Positions 10,202 through 19,362 of a DNA stretch of 39,562 nt are shown piece after piece (the stretch's first letter is position 1; each line of letters starts with the position of its first letter). The position numbers and the translations under genes were made by a program. The notes below the pieces were generated by a model. That model ran no database searches. It had not been told where the DNA came from and saw nothing but the letters and a program-made list of their open reading frames with translations. This stretch comes from Algoriphagus algorifonticola (GTDB lineage Bacteria > Bacteroidota > Bacteroidia > Cytophagales > Cyclobacteriaceae). The stretch spans positions 1 through 39,562 of the forward strand of contig NZ_VLOG01000030.1 in NCBI RefSeq assembly GCF_007655305.1, read 5' to 3'.

Positions 10202-12541
10202 TTAACCTTTAGGTAAAAGAACCTGAAAAACTGTGCCTACATTAATTTTTGATTTAACTTTAATTGATCCATTATGGATATTAATAAAATTTTTTACTGC
10301 TACAAGCCCCAGACCAGTACCTTCAATTTCATTGGCATTATCGCCTCTATAATATGGAGTGAAAATATAAGGAAGATTTTTATCACTAATCCCCATACCA
10401 TAATCTTTCAATATAAAACCGATTTTTTCTTTCATGTTAATGATTTTTAATTCTGGTTTTCTTCTATTTCCACCGTACTTCAATGCATTAGTCAATAAAT
10501 TCAGAATCGCTGTTCTCACTAAAAACTCATCGATAATTATTTTTGCTTCTTCCAGTTGCTCTGCCTGAAATTGAATTTTTGACTCCATCGAATTCTCCTT
10601 TAATATATTTTTTATAAATCCAACGAGGTTCACTGTAGTTTTATGGAGGGGAATTTCATTTTTATTAGTATAGTTATACACCATAGAATTGATCATAATT
10701 TTATGAAGCTTTTTAGCTTCACTTTTCATCTTTTCCAGATGATTTAAGACTCTTTCCTTTTTATTGGATTCCCACTTCTCTTCAGCCAAATAAAAGTTTG
10801 AAATTTCAAGACTTGAAAGAATGGTTGCTAAAGGAGTTTTAAACTCATGGGCAATAATCCCCATAAAATCACTAATGAATGATTTAAATTCTTTTTCTCT
10901 TTTTAAAGATTGTAACAATTTTTTCTCTGCTTTGACTTGGATACTTGCATCCCTTAGAACGGCTAATATCCTCTTTCCAGAAGAGGTCAAAAATTCATTA
11001 ACTGATGACTCAAGCCAAAAAGGATCATTTTCATCCCACTCTACTTTGATCCTTGATCGGTAGGTCCCATTCTCTTGTAAATATTCCTCAGAGATAGTTT
11101 TCAAAATCACTGTCTTGATTTTACATTTTGCTATTTCTTCAGGAATCCCAAAACTAAAATGATTTTTAAAGCTAGGAGATAAGAATAAAAACTCTTTCTT
11201 TTCATCTAATACAGCAATTGTATCCGGAGAATAATCTAAAATTGAGGATAAGATTTTAGATTTCTCTAAGGAATCTTTTTCCAAGAAAATATTTTGTTGC
11301 TCATTTTGATAGGACCTCAGTAAAACGGAGTATGTGGATATAAAAGGCTGAAGATCTTCAATATCCGTTTTAAAAAATCCATTTTCCTTATTTCCCAAAC
11401 CGATTAACCCAAGAATGTCCTGGCCATAGGAGATGGGGATTCCAAGGAAGTTTTTTATTTCAGGATGTCCCGGTATCTTCTTTTTGGAGGAATAAGGGCT
11501 GTTTTCGGGATCATTTTCACAAATGATTTCATTATATTTAATACAGGCACCAAATAAATTATCAAAATCCCTAAAATAAAATTCATTAGTTATCAGCTCA
11601 TCAATCAGTTGTTTTGATTTTTCGCTCTGGGATTGAAAATCAGTGAAAGCCTGAATTTTCATAAAATATTTTCCGTCTTCTGATTTACCTACCTTACCGA
11701 TAAATCCATATTTGGCATGCACTATTTCCAAAATATTATCCAAAAATAATTGATATGGATTCTGTCCACTTTTGGATAGTAAAAAATGATTTTGCACTTC
11801 TGACAGTTTTGATAAAATCAAGTTCTTCCTCTGATTTTCTCGGTTCAGTTTTACTGACTCAGTTATGTCTCTTACAGTTGAAATAAAACACAATTGCCCT
11901 TCGATGATGATTTTTGAGATATTCATTTCAAACCAGCCTCCCTTTGGATATTTCAGTCTAAGTTTTGGCTGTATAACTAAAGTGATAGATTCGGAATGAA
12001 TCCAATCAATTATTCTTTCTAAATCCTCTTTCTCATAAAAAAAGTCCGATAACTTAAACCCCAACCCTAAATTAGATAAAGGTTCTAGGACAATTTCAAC
12101 TAGCTTGGAATTCAAGCCCAAAACCTTCTCAAGCTTATTGTCCAATAAAATGGAAGGATCGTCAAATTTTTCTAAAATGTCTATAGCATCTTTAAAAGAA
12201 AGATTGAATTTTTGTTCTTGATTTTGAACAAAAATCAGGAGATGTAATGAATTTCCATTTGGATTATACCACCCTTTTTCCCGAAAAATTGTAGAGGATT
12301 CCGATCCATCCAATGACCAAGTGAAATCCACATCATTCAATATAGGATAACAGGTAGATCTTCCTCCCATACTTTCGGGAATCCTCGCTATCTTATCAAA
12401 ATCATCCAGAGATTTAATTTTATCAAATTGTTCTGACCCAAAGAGAATTTTTACTCTCTCTGAACTTTTTAGCAGCTCACCAGTAGCCAAAGAAAAAATC
12501 AAATCTTCATTTCCGGCCTGAGTTTCATTGAGTTCAAACAT
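10202..12541 (-). CDS. Soluble PAS/GAF sensor histidine kinase
   Basis: A 779-residue kinase with no transmembrane segment, so a cytoplasmic sensor. An N-terminal PAS-like part is followed by a second PAS region ending ISTVRDITE (~120-230), a GAF-like domain (~240-410, with YGFIGKVG, NFLGIPI, GLIGLGN) and another PAS (~430-540, DYSPDTIAVLDE). The catalytic core has the H-box HEFKTP with phospho-acceptor H565, the N-box around N685 (LLTNALKYGG), the G1 box DYGMG at ~713 and the G2 box GTGLGL at ~741. It is divergently arranged with a LytTR response regulator across a 147-bp region, so the two probably form a two-component pair. The signal is unknown; the GAF/PAS array suggests a small intracellular ligand or redox state. 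Confidence 0.9.
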   Translation of the reverse strand: MFELNETQAGNEDLIFSLATGELLKSSERVKILFGSEQFDKIKSLDDFDKIARIPESMGGRSTCYPILNDVDFTWSLDGSESSTIFREKGWYNPNGNSLHLLIFVQNQEQKFNLSFKDAIDILEKFDDPSILLDNKLEKVLGLNSKLVEIVLEPLSNLGLGFKLSDFFYEKEDLERIIDWIHSESITLVIQPKLRLKYPKGGWFEMNISKIIIEGQLCFISTVRDITESVKLNRENQRKNLILSKLSEVQNHFLLSKSGQNPYQLFLDNILEIVHAKYGFIGKVGKSEDGKYFMKIQAFTDFQSQSEKSKQLIDELITNEFYFRDFDNLFGACIKYNEIICENDPENSPYSSKKKIPGHPEIKNFLGIPISYGQDILGLIGLGNKENGFFKTDIEDLQPFISTYSVLLRSYQNEQQNIFLEKDSLEKSKILSSILDYSPDTIAVLDEKKEFLFLSPSFKNHFSFGIPEEIAKCKIKTVILKTISEEYLQENGTYRSRIKVEWDENDPFWLESSVNEFLTSSGKRILAVLRDASIQVKAEKKLLQSLKREKEFKSFISDFMGIIAHEFKTPLATILSSLEISNFYLAEEKWESNKKERVLNHLEKMKSEAKKLHKIMINSMVYNYTNKNEIPLHKTTVNLVGFIKNILKENSMESKIQFQAEQLEEAKIIIDEFLVRTAILNLLTNALKYGGNRRKPELKIINMKEKIGFILKDYGMGISDKNLPYIFTPYYRGDNANEIEGTGLGLVAVKNFINIHNGSIKVKSKINVGTVFQVLLPKG

Positions 12542-12589
12542 GAAATATTCTACATTGTAATTAAAAATTTAAATTAAGTTTTAATTCTA

Positions 12590-12619
12590 TTGAAAAAACA
12601 GCTGTTTTGAATAAATTTG
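12590..12619 (+). promoter_or_regulatory. Candidate Bacteroidota promoter for the LytTR regulator
   Basis: TTG at 12590-12592 and TAAATTTG at 12612-12619 are separated by 19 bp, matching the Flavobacterium/Bacteroides-type -33 TTG and -7 TAnnTTTG consensus. The -7 element lies about 70 bp before the start codon at 12689. The assignment rests on sequence match only. Confidence 0.5.
12595..12608. promoter_or_regulatory. 14-bp perfect palindrome, candidate operator
   Basis: AAAACAGCTGTTTT is a perfect inverted repeat located wholly in the 19-bp spacer between the candidate -33 and -7 elements, inside the divergent region shared by the kinase and regulator genes. A dimeric regulator bound there would block or activate the promoter. 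LytTR proteins usually bind imperfect direct repeats, so the ligand may be another protein. Confidence 0.45.
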
Positions 12620-12688
12620 GCAAAATTTAACTAGGTTATCGTTTTTTGATTGAAGATTAAACAAATAGCGAAACATTAACTCTTTAGC

Positions 12689-13438
12689 ATGTCTTCAAAC
12701 TTCAAACCAAAATTAGTTCTTATAGAGGATAACTTGAACCTCTCCGAAAATCTTTGTGAGTTGTTGGAAATCAACAACTATAATGTCATAGCTACCTATG
12801 ATTCAGCTGAGAATGTGTTAGAGTCATTGAAAAGGCAGCCTCCGGATTTAGCCCTGATCGATATCAAATTAAAAGGTGAAGAAAATGGAATCCAATTGGC
12901 TACTAAAATTAGAAGTGAAATTGATATCCCATTGGTATTTATAACTTCTTCTTCAGGGAAAGAAGTGATTTCTAGAGTAAGCCATCTAAAGCCGGACGGT
13001 TTTATTGTCAAGCCATTTACTACAGAGACCCTGATTACCAGTATAGAATTAGCTTTCACCAATCACTCAGGAGAAAAAAACAATGAAACCATCGATCATT
13101 TGGTTGGAAGTAGAAAATCAAAAGAGGAGTTTTTTGTGAGAGAAAATGGCTGGTTGAAAAAAATTAAAACCAATGATGTAGACTGGATTAAGACTGAAGG
13201 AACCTACACACATATTTATGTCAAAGGAAGGCAGTTTACTTTAAGAAATACGATCAAAGAGGTCATGGGAGTTCTAGATGAAAACCAATTTTTGAGGGTA
13301 CACAAATCCTACATTATAAATCTAGAACAAATTGATGCCTTTAATTCAACAGCTGTAAAAATAGATGACCATGAAATTCCAATAGGAAGAAACTTTTACA
13401 AGGATTTGGTAGCACTGGTTAACAAGATTAACAATTAA
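12689..13438 (+). CDS. LytTR-family response regulator
   Basis: A 249-residue response regulator. Residues 8-125 form a CheY-like receiver: acidic pair E13/D14, phospho-acceptor D58 in the ALIDIKL strand, the conserved Ser/Thr in VFITSSS and the lysine in IVKPF. Residues ~140-248 are a LytTR DNA-binding domain (DVDWIKTEGTYTHIYV, TLRNTIKEV, FLRVHKSYIINLEQI, PIGRNFYKDL). It is the only clearly coding gene on the plus strand in this window and is divergent from the histidine kinase, its likely partner. Family knowledge: LytTR regulators often control exopolysaccharide or extracellular protein genes. Whether it controls the adjacent polysaccharide operon or the repeat-protein genes is untested. 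Confidence 0.92.
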   Translation: MSSNFKPKLVLIEDNLNLSENLCELLEINNYNVIATYDSAENVLESLKRQPPDLALIDIKLKGEENGIQLATKIRSEIDIPLVFITSSSGKEVISRVSHLKPDGFIVKPFTTETLITSIELAFTNHSGEKNNETIDHLVGSRKSKEEFFVRENGWLKKIKTNDVDWIKTEGTYTHIYVKGRQFTLRNTIKEVMGVLDENQFLRVHKSYIINLEQIDAFNSTAVKIDDHEIPIGRNFYKDLVALVNKINN

Positions 13439-13673
13439 TGTATTTTTCTGCAAAAAGGCCTATTTACATTTTTTTTGTTTGTTCGATTGGATACTTGGAC
13501 TTCGGAAAAGAGAAGTGACTTCGGAAAAATGTTTTAAATTCTGTTTCCTATCCTAATTTTTGAGCATAAAAAAACCAGCGCTAGGGTGGTTTGAAACTTG
13601 AATTCGGACAATTTGATTAATTCATGGAAAACGTTTAAACTTTAAATTTTCCACTTTAAACTTCTTTTATCTC

Positions 13674-13742
13674 GCTCCTTTGGAGCTGAAACAAACTCTA
13701 GTTTTAATTGCTAATTTCTAAGAAATCCTGCTCCTTCGGAGC
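13674..13742. repeat. Two GCTCC-hairpins after the LytTR gene
   Basis: GCTCCTTTGGAGC (13674-13686) and GCTCCTTCGGAGC (13730-13742) are perfect 5-bp-stem hairpins with variable 3-nt loops. The first recurs exactly at 35036-35048. The rest of 13439-13795 shows no gene; a weak AAACCA/TGGTTT stem lies at 13572-13592. The region is between convergent transcription units, so these may act in transcript ends or be dispersed repeat debris. Confidence 0.5.
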
Positions 13743-13795
13743 TTGGCAATCAAACTGGAAAATGGGGCTAATTTTTAAGCTTTAAATTATTTTTC

Positions 13796-14420
13796 ACCGC
13801 TGAGCCGCAAAGACCGCAAAGGATATCACGGAGAAAAATTTTTTATACCACAAAGAAATCATAGATCACATAGTATAAAAAACAGGAGTCCTTTCAATCG
13901 ACCTATGCTCCAATAACCATTAACAATTAACTTTCCCCCCTTCTTCGCCTCTTCGCTCCTTTGCGAGAGATCAAAAACCGCTGCGCCGCTGCGCCACTGC
14001 GAGAGACTTAAATTCTTTTACCGCTGAGCCGCAAAGACCGCTAAGGATATCACGGAGAAAAACTTTTTAAACCACATAGAAATTATAAGTCACATAGTTT
14101 AAATCAAAATAGCCCCTTCAATAGACCTATGCCCTAATAACTAATAATCAATAACCATCAACTCTCACCCCTTCTTCGCCTCTTTGCTACTTTGCGGGAG
14201 ATCAAAAACCGCTGCGCCGCCGCGTCACTGCGAGAGACTTAAATTCTTTCACCTCAGAGCCGCAAAGACCGCTAAGAACTCCACAGAGAAAAATTTATTA
14301 AACCACATAGAGAGGATAGAAAACATAGCCTCAGAGCAGATAAACTTGGAATAGGACGACAATCCTAATAACTATTAACTCCCATCCCCTCTTTGCCACT
14401 TCCACTCTTTGCGGGAGGCA
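13796..14420. repeat. Three tandem ~225-bp non-coding repeats
   Basis: Copies begin at about 13796, 14020 and 14251 with an ACCGCTGAGCCGCAAAGACC-like head (the third starts ACCTCAGAGCC), so the periods are ~224 and ~231 bp. Each continues with a ...CGGAGAAAAA segment, a CCACA(A/T)AGA segment, a stretch with CCTATG and ATAACxATxAAC motifs, and a tail rich in CTTTGC, GCGAGAG and CTGCGCCGC. The head CGCAAAG and tail CTTTGCG are mutually inverted, so each unit can fold on itself. The third copy is the most diverged. No open frame is shared among copies. The array lies between the convergent LytTR gene and the 3' end of the polysaccharide operon. Confidence 0.8.
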
Positions 14421-14423
14421 TCT

Positions 14424-16130
14424 CTACTCCTTCTTCTTATTCCAGAAATAAATCGCCGACACCTGCCCCATCACCGAAGTAAGATTTTTCCCTTTCGGAA
14501 AATCTGGGGTACTTGTCGGATCCAACTGCCACTGGTAGTTGCGTGCATGGATCAACTGAAGCTTGGAGCTAAGAAGTAAGTTGTTGAATTGTTTGTCGTA
14601 CAAGAAACCTAGAGAGAGGTCGACCCAGGGTTTACGCTCAGTGAACTGAAGCAAGGCCTTGTAATAAAAGTCCTGATTATTTGCCAAGCGCTCAAAAAGC
14701 AAACCCATTTTATCCACACCCTCAACTAAGGAAACTTCTACAGTTTGCAAATTTGAACCTGTTCCAATTCCCACACCTAGAGGTTGCCCGTAATTCACAA
14801 AGCCCCGTGCAGGAAAATGAGTATGCCATGAATTTCCACCGCCTATGTACGGTATTTCTGCTGTTCCATATCGAAGTATTCTATTTATGGATTCTTGTTG
14901 ATGAGTTACTTCAGATCGAATTTGAATAGTTTTACCGATTTCGGGAATATCAAACAATTGATTGAATCCAAAAATAAAAGCACGAGCATGTTCAGGGTTG
15001 AGAATATATTCTCTCCAATCAAATGCATGATCTCTTCTCCCATATTCAAAATACAACTCAGACTTCGTCTTAGGTATAACTAATCTTCCGAATATAGTTA
15101 CCGTTTGATCTCTCCCGTTTGCATCAAAATCCACTGAGTTTCCATCTGCAAAAAAGTTTTTCTTTTGAAAAGCCTCAAAAATAGGGAACCAATCATAGAA
15201 AGTATTCCCCCTACTTGCATTGTATTGTTGGAAAGTTCGACTAAATCCAAAATAAAAGCCTTTTACCCATTTAGGGCTCCAAGTAAATGTGATAGCGTTG
15301 GTATAGCGTGAATCCCCCGTAAAGGGAGTAAAATACCGGTCATTTAACTCTTCATTTTGAGAAGGAGCAAACCCAGAGTTTTCTAACCTTCCCATAATCA
15401 TTTGCAATTCGATATTTCCTAAGAAAGTATTTGCAGGTTTGGTTGTATTGATAGTGAAATGAGGGAAGCCCTGTGCATTATTGGAGAATGTTAGAGCATT
15501 AAACTGCCCTGGTCCCCACCAAATATTTTCTGTGCTTCCTCCTATTTCAAAAGCTCCAAATTGAAAAGTAAGCTTAGACTGTCCCCACCATGGTTTGAAA
15601 TACCAACCAGATCCATATCTTTCTGGATTATCACCAATATTCCATAAAAAAAAACGTCGTCTAAGTTCTAGTTCGTTGAATTCTTCTAAACTGGTTAAAA
15701 AACCTGCATTTTGGGCCAAAACAAACTCAGGCCGAAATGTAAAATTAATAAACGTATACTTAGCGTGAATACCACCAGATATATAGGTTTGAATACCTGG
15801 GTTTGGAATTAATCCATAATCTGCCCATCCATAGGGTCTCCCTGTAAGAATTCTAGTCATATTAATAAATGGTAAAACTCCAACTTCCAGTTCATTTAAC
15901 GAAAATGGCAAGTCAATTTCATGAGTAATACCGTATAAACTATCAATTGATTCAATTGGTCGAAGGAAAAATGAAGCACCTACACTATCATTATTAACCA
16001 ATTGCTTTCTTCTTTGAAATTCCTCGATTAAAGGAAAACCCGATGGCAAAGATTGCCCGAACAAAACCCATGGTATCGTTAAAAGAAAAAATCCAATTAC
16101 CGATAAAAGAAAACCTCTAAACAGATTCAT
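14424..16130 (-). CDS. wzi: Wzi-like capsule assembly outer-membrane protein
   Basis: A 568-residue protein with a signal peptide (MNLFRGFLLSVIGFFLLTIP, likely cleavage after LFG) followed by a region rich in alternating aromatic/hydrophobic strands, as in an outer-membrane beta-barrel. Landmarks resembling the Caps_assemb_Wzi family are the early RPYGWADYGLIPN segment, WWGQSKLTFQFGAFEIG, ENIWWGPGQFNAL and the later FEYGRRD and GFNQLF strands. Family knowledge: Wzi is an outer-membrane lectin that anchors high-molecular-weight capsule at the surface. It is the last gene of the operon and overlaps the upstream GT4 gene by 14 bp, consistent with surface attachment of the polymer made by the operon. 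I infer the family from strand pattern and context. Confidence 0.75.
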   Translation of the reverse strand: MNLFRGFLLSVIGFFLLTIPWVLFGQSLPSGFPLIEEFQRRKQLVNNDSVGASFFLRPIESIDSLYGITHEIDLPFSLNELEVGVLPFINMTRILTGRPYGWADYGLIPNPGIQTYISGGIHAKYTFINFTFRPEFVLAQNAGFLTSLEEFNELELRRRFFLWNIGDNPERYGSGWYFKPWWGQSKLTFQFGAFEIGGSTENIWWGPGQFNALTFSNNAQGFPHFTINTTKPANTFLGNIELQMIMGRLENSGFAPSQNEELNDRYFTPFTGDSRYTNAITFTWSPKWVKGFYFGFSRTFQQYNASRGNTFYDWFPIFEAFQKKNFFADGNSVDFDANGRDQTVTIFGRLVIPKTKSELYFEYGRRDHAFDWREYILNPEHARAFIFGFNQLFDIPEIGKTIQIRSEVTHQQESINRILRYGTAEIPYIGGGNSWHTHFPARGFVNYGQPLGVGIGTGSNLQTVEVSLVEGVDKMGLLFERLANNQDFYYKALLQFTERKPWVDLSLGFLYDKQFNNLLLSSKLQLIHARNYQWQLDPTSTPDFPKGKNLTSVMGQVSAIYFWNKKKE

Positions 16131-17226
16131 AAAGTCTTTTAAACTCCTTCACCATTTTATCCTTGGTGAATAACTCAAAATAACGAGCCCTAGCATTAAG
16201 ACTAAACTCCTCTTTTAAATCAGAGTCATGTAGAATCAAATTTATTGCATTCCCAAGCTTTTCAGAATCATTGACAGGAACCACAAACCCCGTTTTCTTA
16301 TCTTGGTTTACCCAAGGTACTCCAGAACCTTCGATATTACAACTAACTACTGGACAACCAAAACTCATCGCCTCTATTATTACCACTCCAAAAGCCTCGG
16401 ATTTTTCATTGGATGGCAAACAAAAAACATCGGCTAGCTTAAAATACTCGCCTAATTCTTCGAAAGGTATTTTACCCAAAAATACAACCCTATCTTTAAA
16501 GCCTTTTTCAATAACTTGATCCTTAAGTTCAAAAGAAAGCTCTCCTTCACCACCCAGAAGAACTATGGTATCCTCATCAAAAGTCTCAACAGCATCAATT
16601 AGCGTAGAAAAATTCTTATAGTAAATGTGGCGTCCTAAAGCGAAAATGATCTTCTTCCCTGAATAACGCTGCGTAAGCTTTTCTCGCAATGTCGGATTTT
16701 CAGGGAACTCCGATTGATCAATGCCAATCGGAATAATTTGTACCTTATTTCTATAATGCTTCAAGTCATCAGAGCCCTCTAAATAGTTAGGGCTGGTTAC
16801 TACAATCGTTGAAGCAAGAGTTAGCAATCTTTGCTGAAAAGGATTAAAAAAAATTTTAGCAATCTTTTGACGAATTATATCACTATGCCAATGTACAATA
16901 ATCTTACCCTTGTAACCCACATGCAAAATTGCCATAATCGCTATCGGATTAGGTAAATGTACATGTATGATAGAATACCTGTCCTTAATTTCTTTTAAAG
17001 TTTTAAAAAAATCAATTGAAATCGGCGTAGACAATGCATTAATAATAACATCTGACTTAAATACGTGATAGCCTCTCAAAACACACTCTGATCCTCTATT
17101 CTCGTTAAAGCACAATACATCAGTACTAACTTCTAAATTATTCAACCCCTCAACAAGGTCGAAATTAACTTTTTCTATTCCACCGAAATAGGGTGGATAA
17201 AACTTGCCTAAATGCAAAACTTTCAC
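16117..17226 (-). CDS. GT4-family glycosyltransferase (GTG start)
   Basis: A 369-residue GT-B glycosyltransferase of family GT4. The N-terminal donor/acceptor half starts VKVLHLGKFYPPYFGGIEK. The C-terminal half has ALGRHIYYKNF and the typical motif EAFGVVIIEAMSFGCPVVS, whose two glutamates belong to the EX7E motif. I place the start at the GTG at 17226: it gives the canonical GT4 N-terminus, and its G is shared with the TAG stop of the flippase gene (TAGTG), a translational-coupling arrangement. The ATG at 17355 would add 43 residues unlike the family and overlap the flippase by 130 bp. It presumably adds one sugar of the repeat unit at the cytoplasmic face of the membrane; donor and linkage cannot be read from sequence. 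Confidence 0.85.
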   Translation of the reverse strand: MKVLHLGKFYPPYFGGIEKVNFDLVEGLNNLEVSTDVLCFNENRGSECVLRGYHVFKSDVIINALSTPISIDFFKTLKEIKDRYSIIHVHLPNPIAIMAILHVGYKGKIIVHWHSDIIRQKIAKIFFNPFQQRLLTLASTIVVTSPNYLEGSDDLKHYRNKVQIIPIGIDQSEFPENPTLREKLTQRYSGKKIIFALGRHIYYKNFSTLIDAVETFDEDTIVLLGGEGELSFELKDQVIEKGFKDRVVFLGKIPFEELGEYFKLADVFCLPSNEKSEAFGVVIIEAMSFGCPVVSCNIEGSGVPWVNQDKKTGFVVPVNDSEKLGNAINLILHDSDLKEEFSLNARARYFELFTKDKMVKEFKRLYESV

Positions 17227-18482
17227 TATAGTGTAAAAATTAATATGGTAGATATAAAGAACAGAATTCCAATGCCAGTATGAACTCTTGTTGTTAATGA
17301 ATAAACTATTTGCCTCCTTCTCAAGATATACTGTTGTCCATAAAAGAAAAGCCAAAGTATAACATTATTAATAACAAGAATCATTAACACATTTAGTTGA
17401 AACAGCTGACTTATTGTGTACAATGTAAAAATCAATCCAACTACAAAAACAATAAGTAGTAAGATAAATTCTTTAACCTTTTGTTCTCTTTGCATAGAAG
17501 ATTCAAATAAAGCAGTATTAATCCAAAAAACAACTTGGAAAAGACATAGAATAAAAATCTTTAAATCAGGAACAATGTTAAACTCAAGAAACGAAAATAA
17601 GGGTGAAGAAATCCATGTAAAAACGGTTGCAAAAATTAGATTGATCAATAATATCAATAAAATAATTTTAAAATATTTCTTATCCAGAATTTCATGCTTC
17701 TCTAAAAAAAAGCCTCGAAACATCAATATCCCAATAAACCTAAACGCTAGTAAGGATAAACCTGCAAATCTAAAATAGAGAGAGTAAGCTGCCACATCCT
17801 CAAAACTACCAAAATATTCAATGAAAAGCCTTGTGCTCGAAGATAGCAGTATAATTAGTGGGCCAGAGATCAAAATCAATCCCCCAAATTTATATATTTC
17901 TTTAATTGATTGAAATGACACATCTCTATACCCTCTGCAACGCGGAATATGATAAAATACACTTGATAGAAACAAGCTAATCAATATAGAAATATGCCAG
18001 AGCCTAATCGAAAATTCAGCAAATCCATTATACATCAGGCAAAGTAAAATACTCATTACAATGTAAACGGATGTATCTGCAATAATCGAAAAACTATTCC
18101 TTCCATTTGATTTTAGTATACCTGAAATAACTACTTGATCGGCAAAAGCAACACCGAGAATAAAGGCTCCAAAAATAGGATTCGTCAGAAATGAGGAAAT
18201 CGTTACCGCGGTTAATATCAAAACAGCAATTAAGAATACGAAATGAAAGTGAAAAACTGGCTTTAAAGAAATTTTATCATTCTTTAAGACATAAAAAGCA
18301 TAAGATCCAACCAGGCCTGCAGAAAAAACCCCGGTGAGCATTTGACCTAGGTTTAAAGAATACTCAAATTGCCCGTACTCAAATTCTGAAGAAATCAGCG
18401 TAGCCACACCTAAAGGAGCCAAGTAACTAACTGATTTAACCAGAGCAAATAAAATCATTATTGGGCCCAATCTTTTTAACAT
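17226..18482 (-). CDS. wzx: Wzx-like polysaccharide flippase
   Basis: A 418-residue, strongly hydrophobic protein with about 12 predicted transmembrane segments, opening with MLKRLGPIMILFALVKSVSYL and ending in hydrophobic helices (for example GIGILFFISTILIF). Length and helix spacing fit the polysaccharide-transporter (PST/MATE-like) flippases that translocate undecaprenyl-linked repeat units. It is 6 bp from the acyltransferase gene upstream and shares one base with the GT4 gene downstream. Sequence motifs in Wzx are weak, so the call rests on topology and on the neighbouring polymerase and glycosyltransferases. The gene is noticeably AT-rich, as O-unit processing genes often are. Confidence 0.75.
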   Translation of the reverse strand: MLKRLGPIMILFALVKSVSYLAPLGVATLISSEFEYGQFEYSLNLGQMLTGVFSAGLVGSYAFYVLKNDKISLKPVFHFHFVFLIAVLILTAVTISSFLTNPIFGAFILGVAFADQVVISGILKSNGRNSFSIIADTSVYIVMSILLCLMYNGFAEFSIRLWHISILISLFLSSVFYHIPRCRGYRDVSFQSIKEIYKFGGLILISGPLIILLSSSTRLFIEYFGSFEDVAAYSLYFRFAGLSLLAFRFIGILMFRGFFLEKHEILDKKYFKIILLILLINLIFATVFTWISSPLFSFLEFNIVPDLKIFILCLFQVVFWINTALFESSMQREQKVKEFILLLIVFVVGLIFTLYTISQLFQLNVLMILVINNVILWLFFYGQQYILRRRQIVYSLTTRVHTGIGILFFISTILIFTL

Positions 18483-18488
18483 TAAACC

Positions 18489-19235
18489 CTATCCTTTACT
18501 TGGCTTTTCGTAAACTTCTTCCACCAAACCATCCAAATTTATCTTTTTAAGCTTTTTCTTGGAGTCTTCATAATCCTTCTCTATATATCGAAGAGGTTGA
18601 GCTACATACATCCCTGATTTCGTCAGATTTTTTGAGATGCAACTACTACTCCCTATAGTTATACCATCAGCTACATAAACTCCAGCATTTATAACACAAC
18701 TAGAACCTACATAGACATTATTGCCAATATTTATTTCACCATCAATTCTAAACCTATCGGGACCTGTAGGAGCATGTAAATAACCATGAGTCCATAGTTG
18801 AGAATGAGAACCAGCAATAATTGAAAAGTCTCCTAAATTAATACTTCGCATCATGTCAATTTTATGACCGGCTGTAATCTTTGCTAAAACACCTAGGTTC
18901 AATGCTGATTTACCATAAGATACTCCCTTTCCTGCTCTAGTAATAACACAAGAATTACCTATTGCGCTTTTTTCCTTTAGCAAGACAATAAAATTCCCTC
19001 TTAAAAAATTGAATCTACCTATAATGGCATTAGAAGACATTTCTAAATAATCAAATTTAAGAAAATTAAAATTCCCAATACGACTTCCATCACCTATTTT
19101 CATTTTACCAATGGCTACGATTGAAAAACCAATTCTAGCTTTCAAACTAATATTATGACCTATTAAATTTAAAAGTACTGGTTTAAGAAAGCTTAAAGGA
19201 ATTAAACAGATGAGTAAAGTAAGAAACCTAATCAT
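18489..19235 (-). CDS. Left-handed beta-helix (hexapeptide) acyltransferase
   Basis: A 248-residue protein with one N-terminal hydrophobic segment (LTLLICLIPLSFL) followed by degenerate hexapeptide repeats of the LbH type: IGDGSRIGNFNF, AIIGRFNF, AIGNSCVI, INIGNNVYVGSSCVINAGVYVADGITIGSSS. The histidine in HSQLWTHGYLHA is a plausible catalytic residue. Family knowledge: such proteins transfer acetyl or other acyl groups to sugars, either nucleotide-bound or within a glycan. Its position between the polymerase and the flippase suggests O- or N-acylation of the repeat unit. The N-terminal helix suggests membrane association. The substrate is unknown. Confidence 0.75.
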   Translation of the reverse strand: MIRFLTLLICLIPLSFLKPVLLNLIGHNISLKARIGFSIVAIGKMKIGDGSRIGNFNFLKFDYLEMSSNAIIGRFNFLRGNFIVLLKEKSAIGNSCVITRAGKGVSYGKSALNLGVLAKITAGHKIDMMRSINLGDFSIIAGSHSQLWTHGYLHAPTGPDRFRIDGEINIGNNVYVGSSCVINAGVYVADGITIGSSSCISKNLTKSGMYVAQPLRYIEKDYEDSKKKLKKINLDGLVEEVYEKPSKG

Positions 19236-19362
19236 TATTAATAATTTTAATAGTTAAATTACTTAAATGAAATTTTGAATGATAACTTCAGACAATACTC
19301 TTAGTATCATATTACTTAATTTAACATCGAAAACAGACCAATACTTTCTTGAATAGAATTTC

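Noticed and set aside
13572..13592. AAACCA/TGGTTT stem as a terminator of the LytTR gene
   Set aside because: Six-base stem with a nine-base loop and no clear T-run directly after it; too weak to call.
17227..17355. N-terminal extension of the GT4 glycosyltransferase to an ATG at 17355
   Set aside because: The extension lies wholly in the flippase gene and is unlike GT4 N-termini; the GTG at 17226 fits better.
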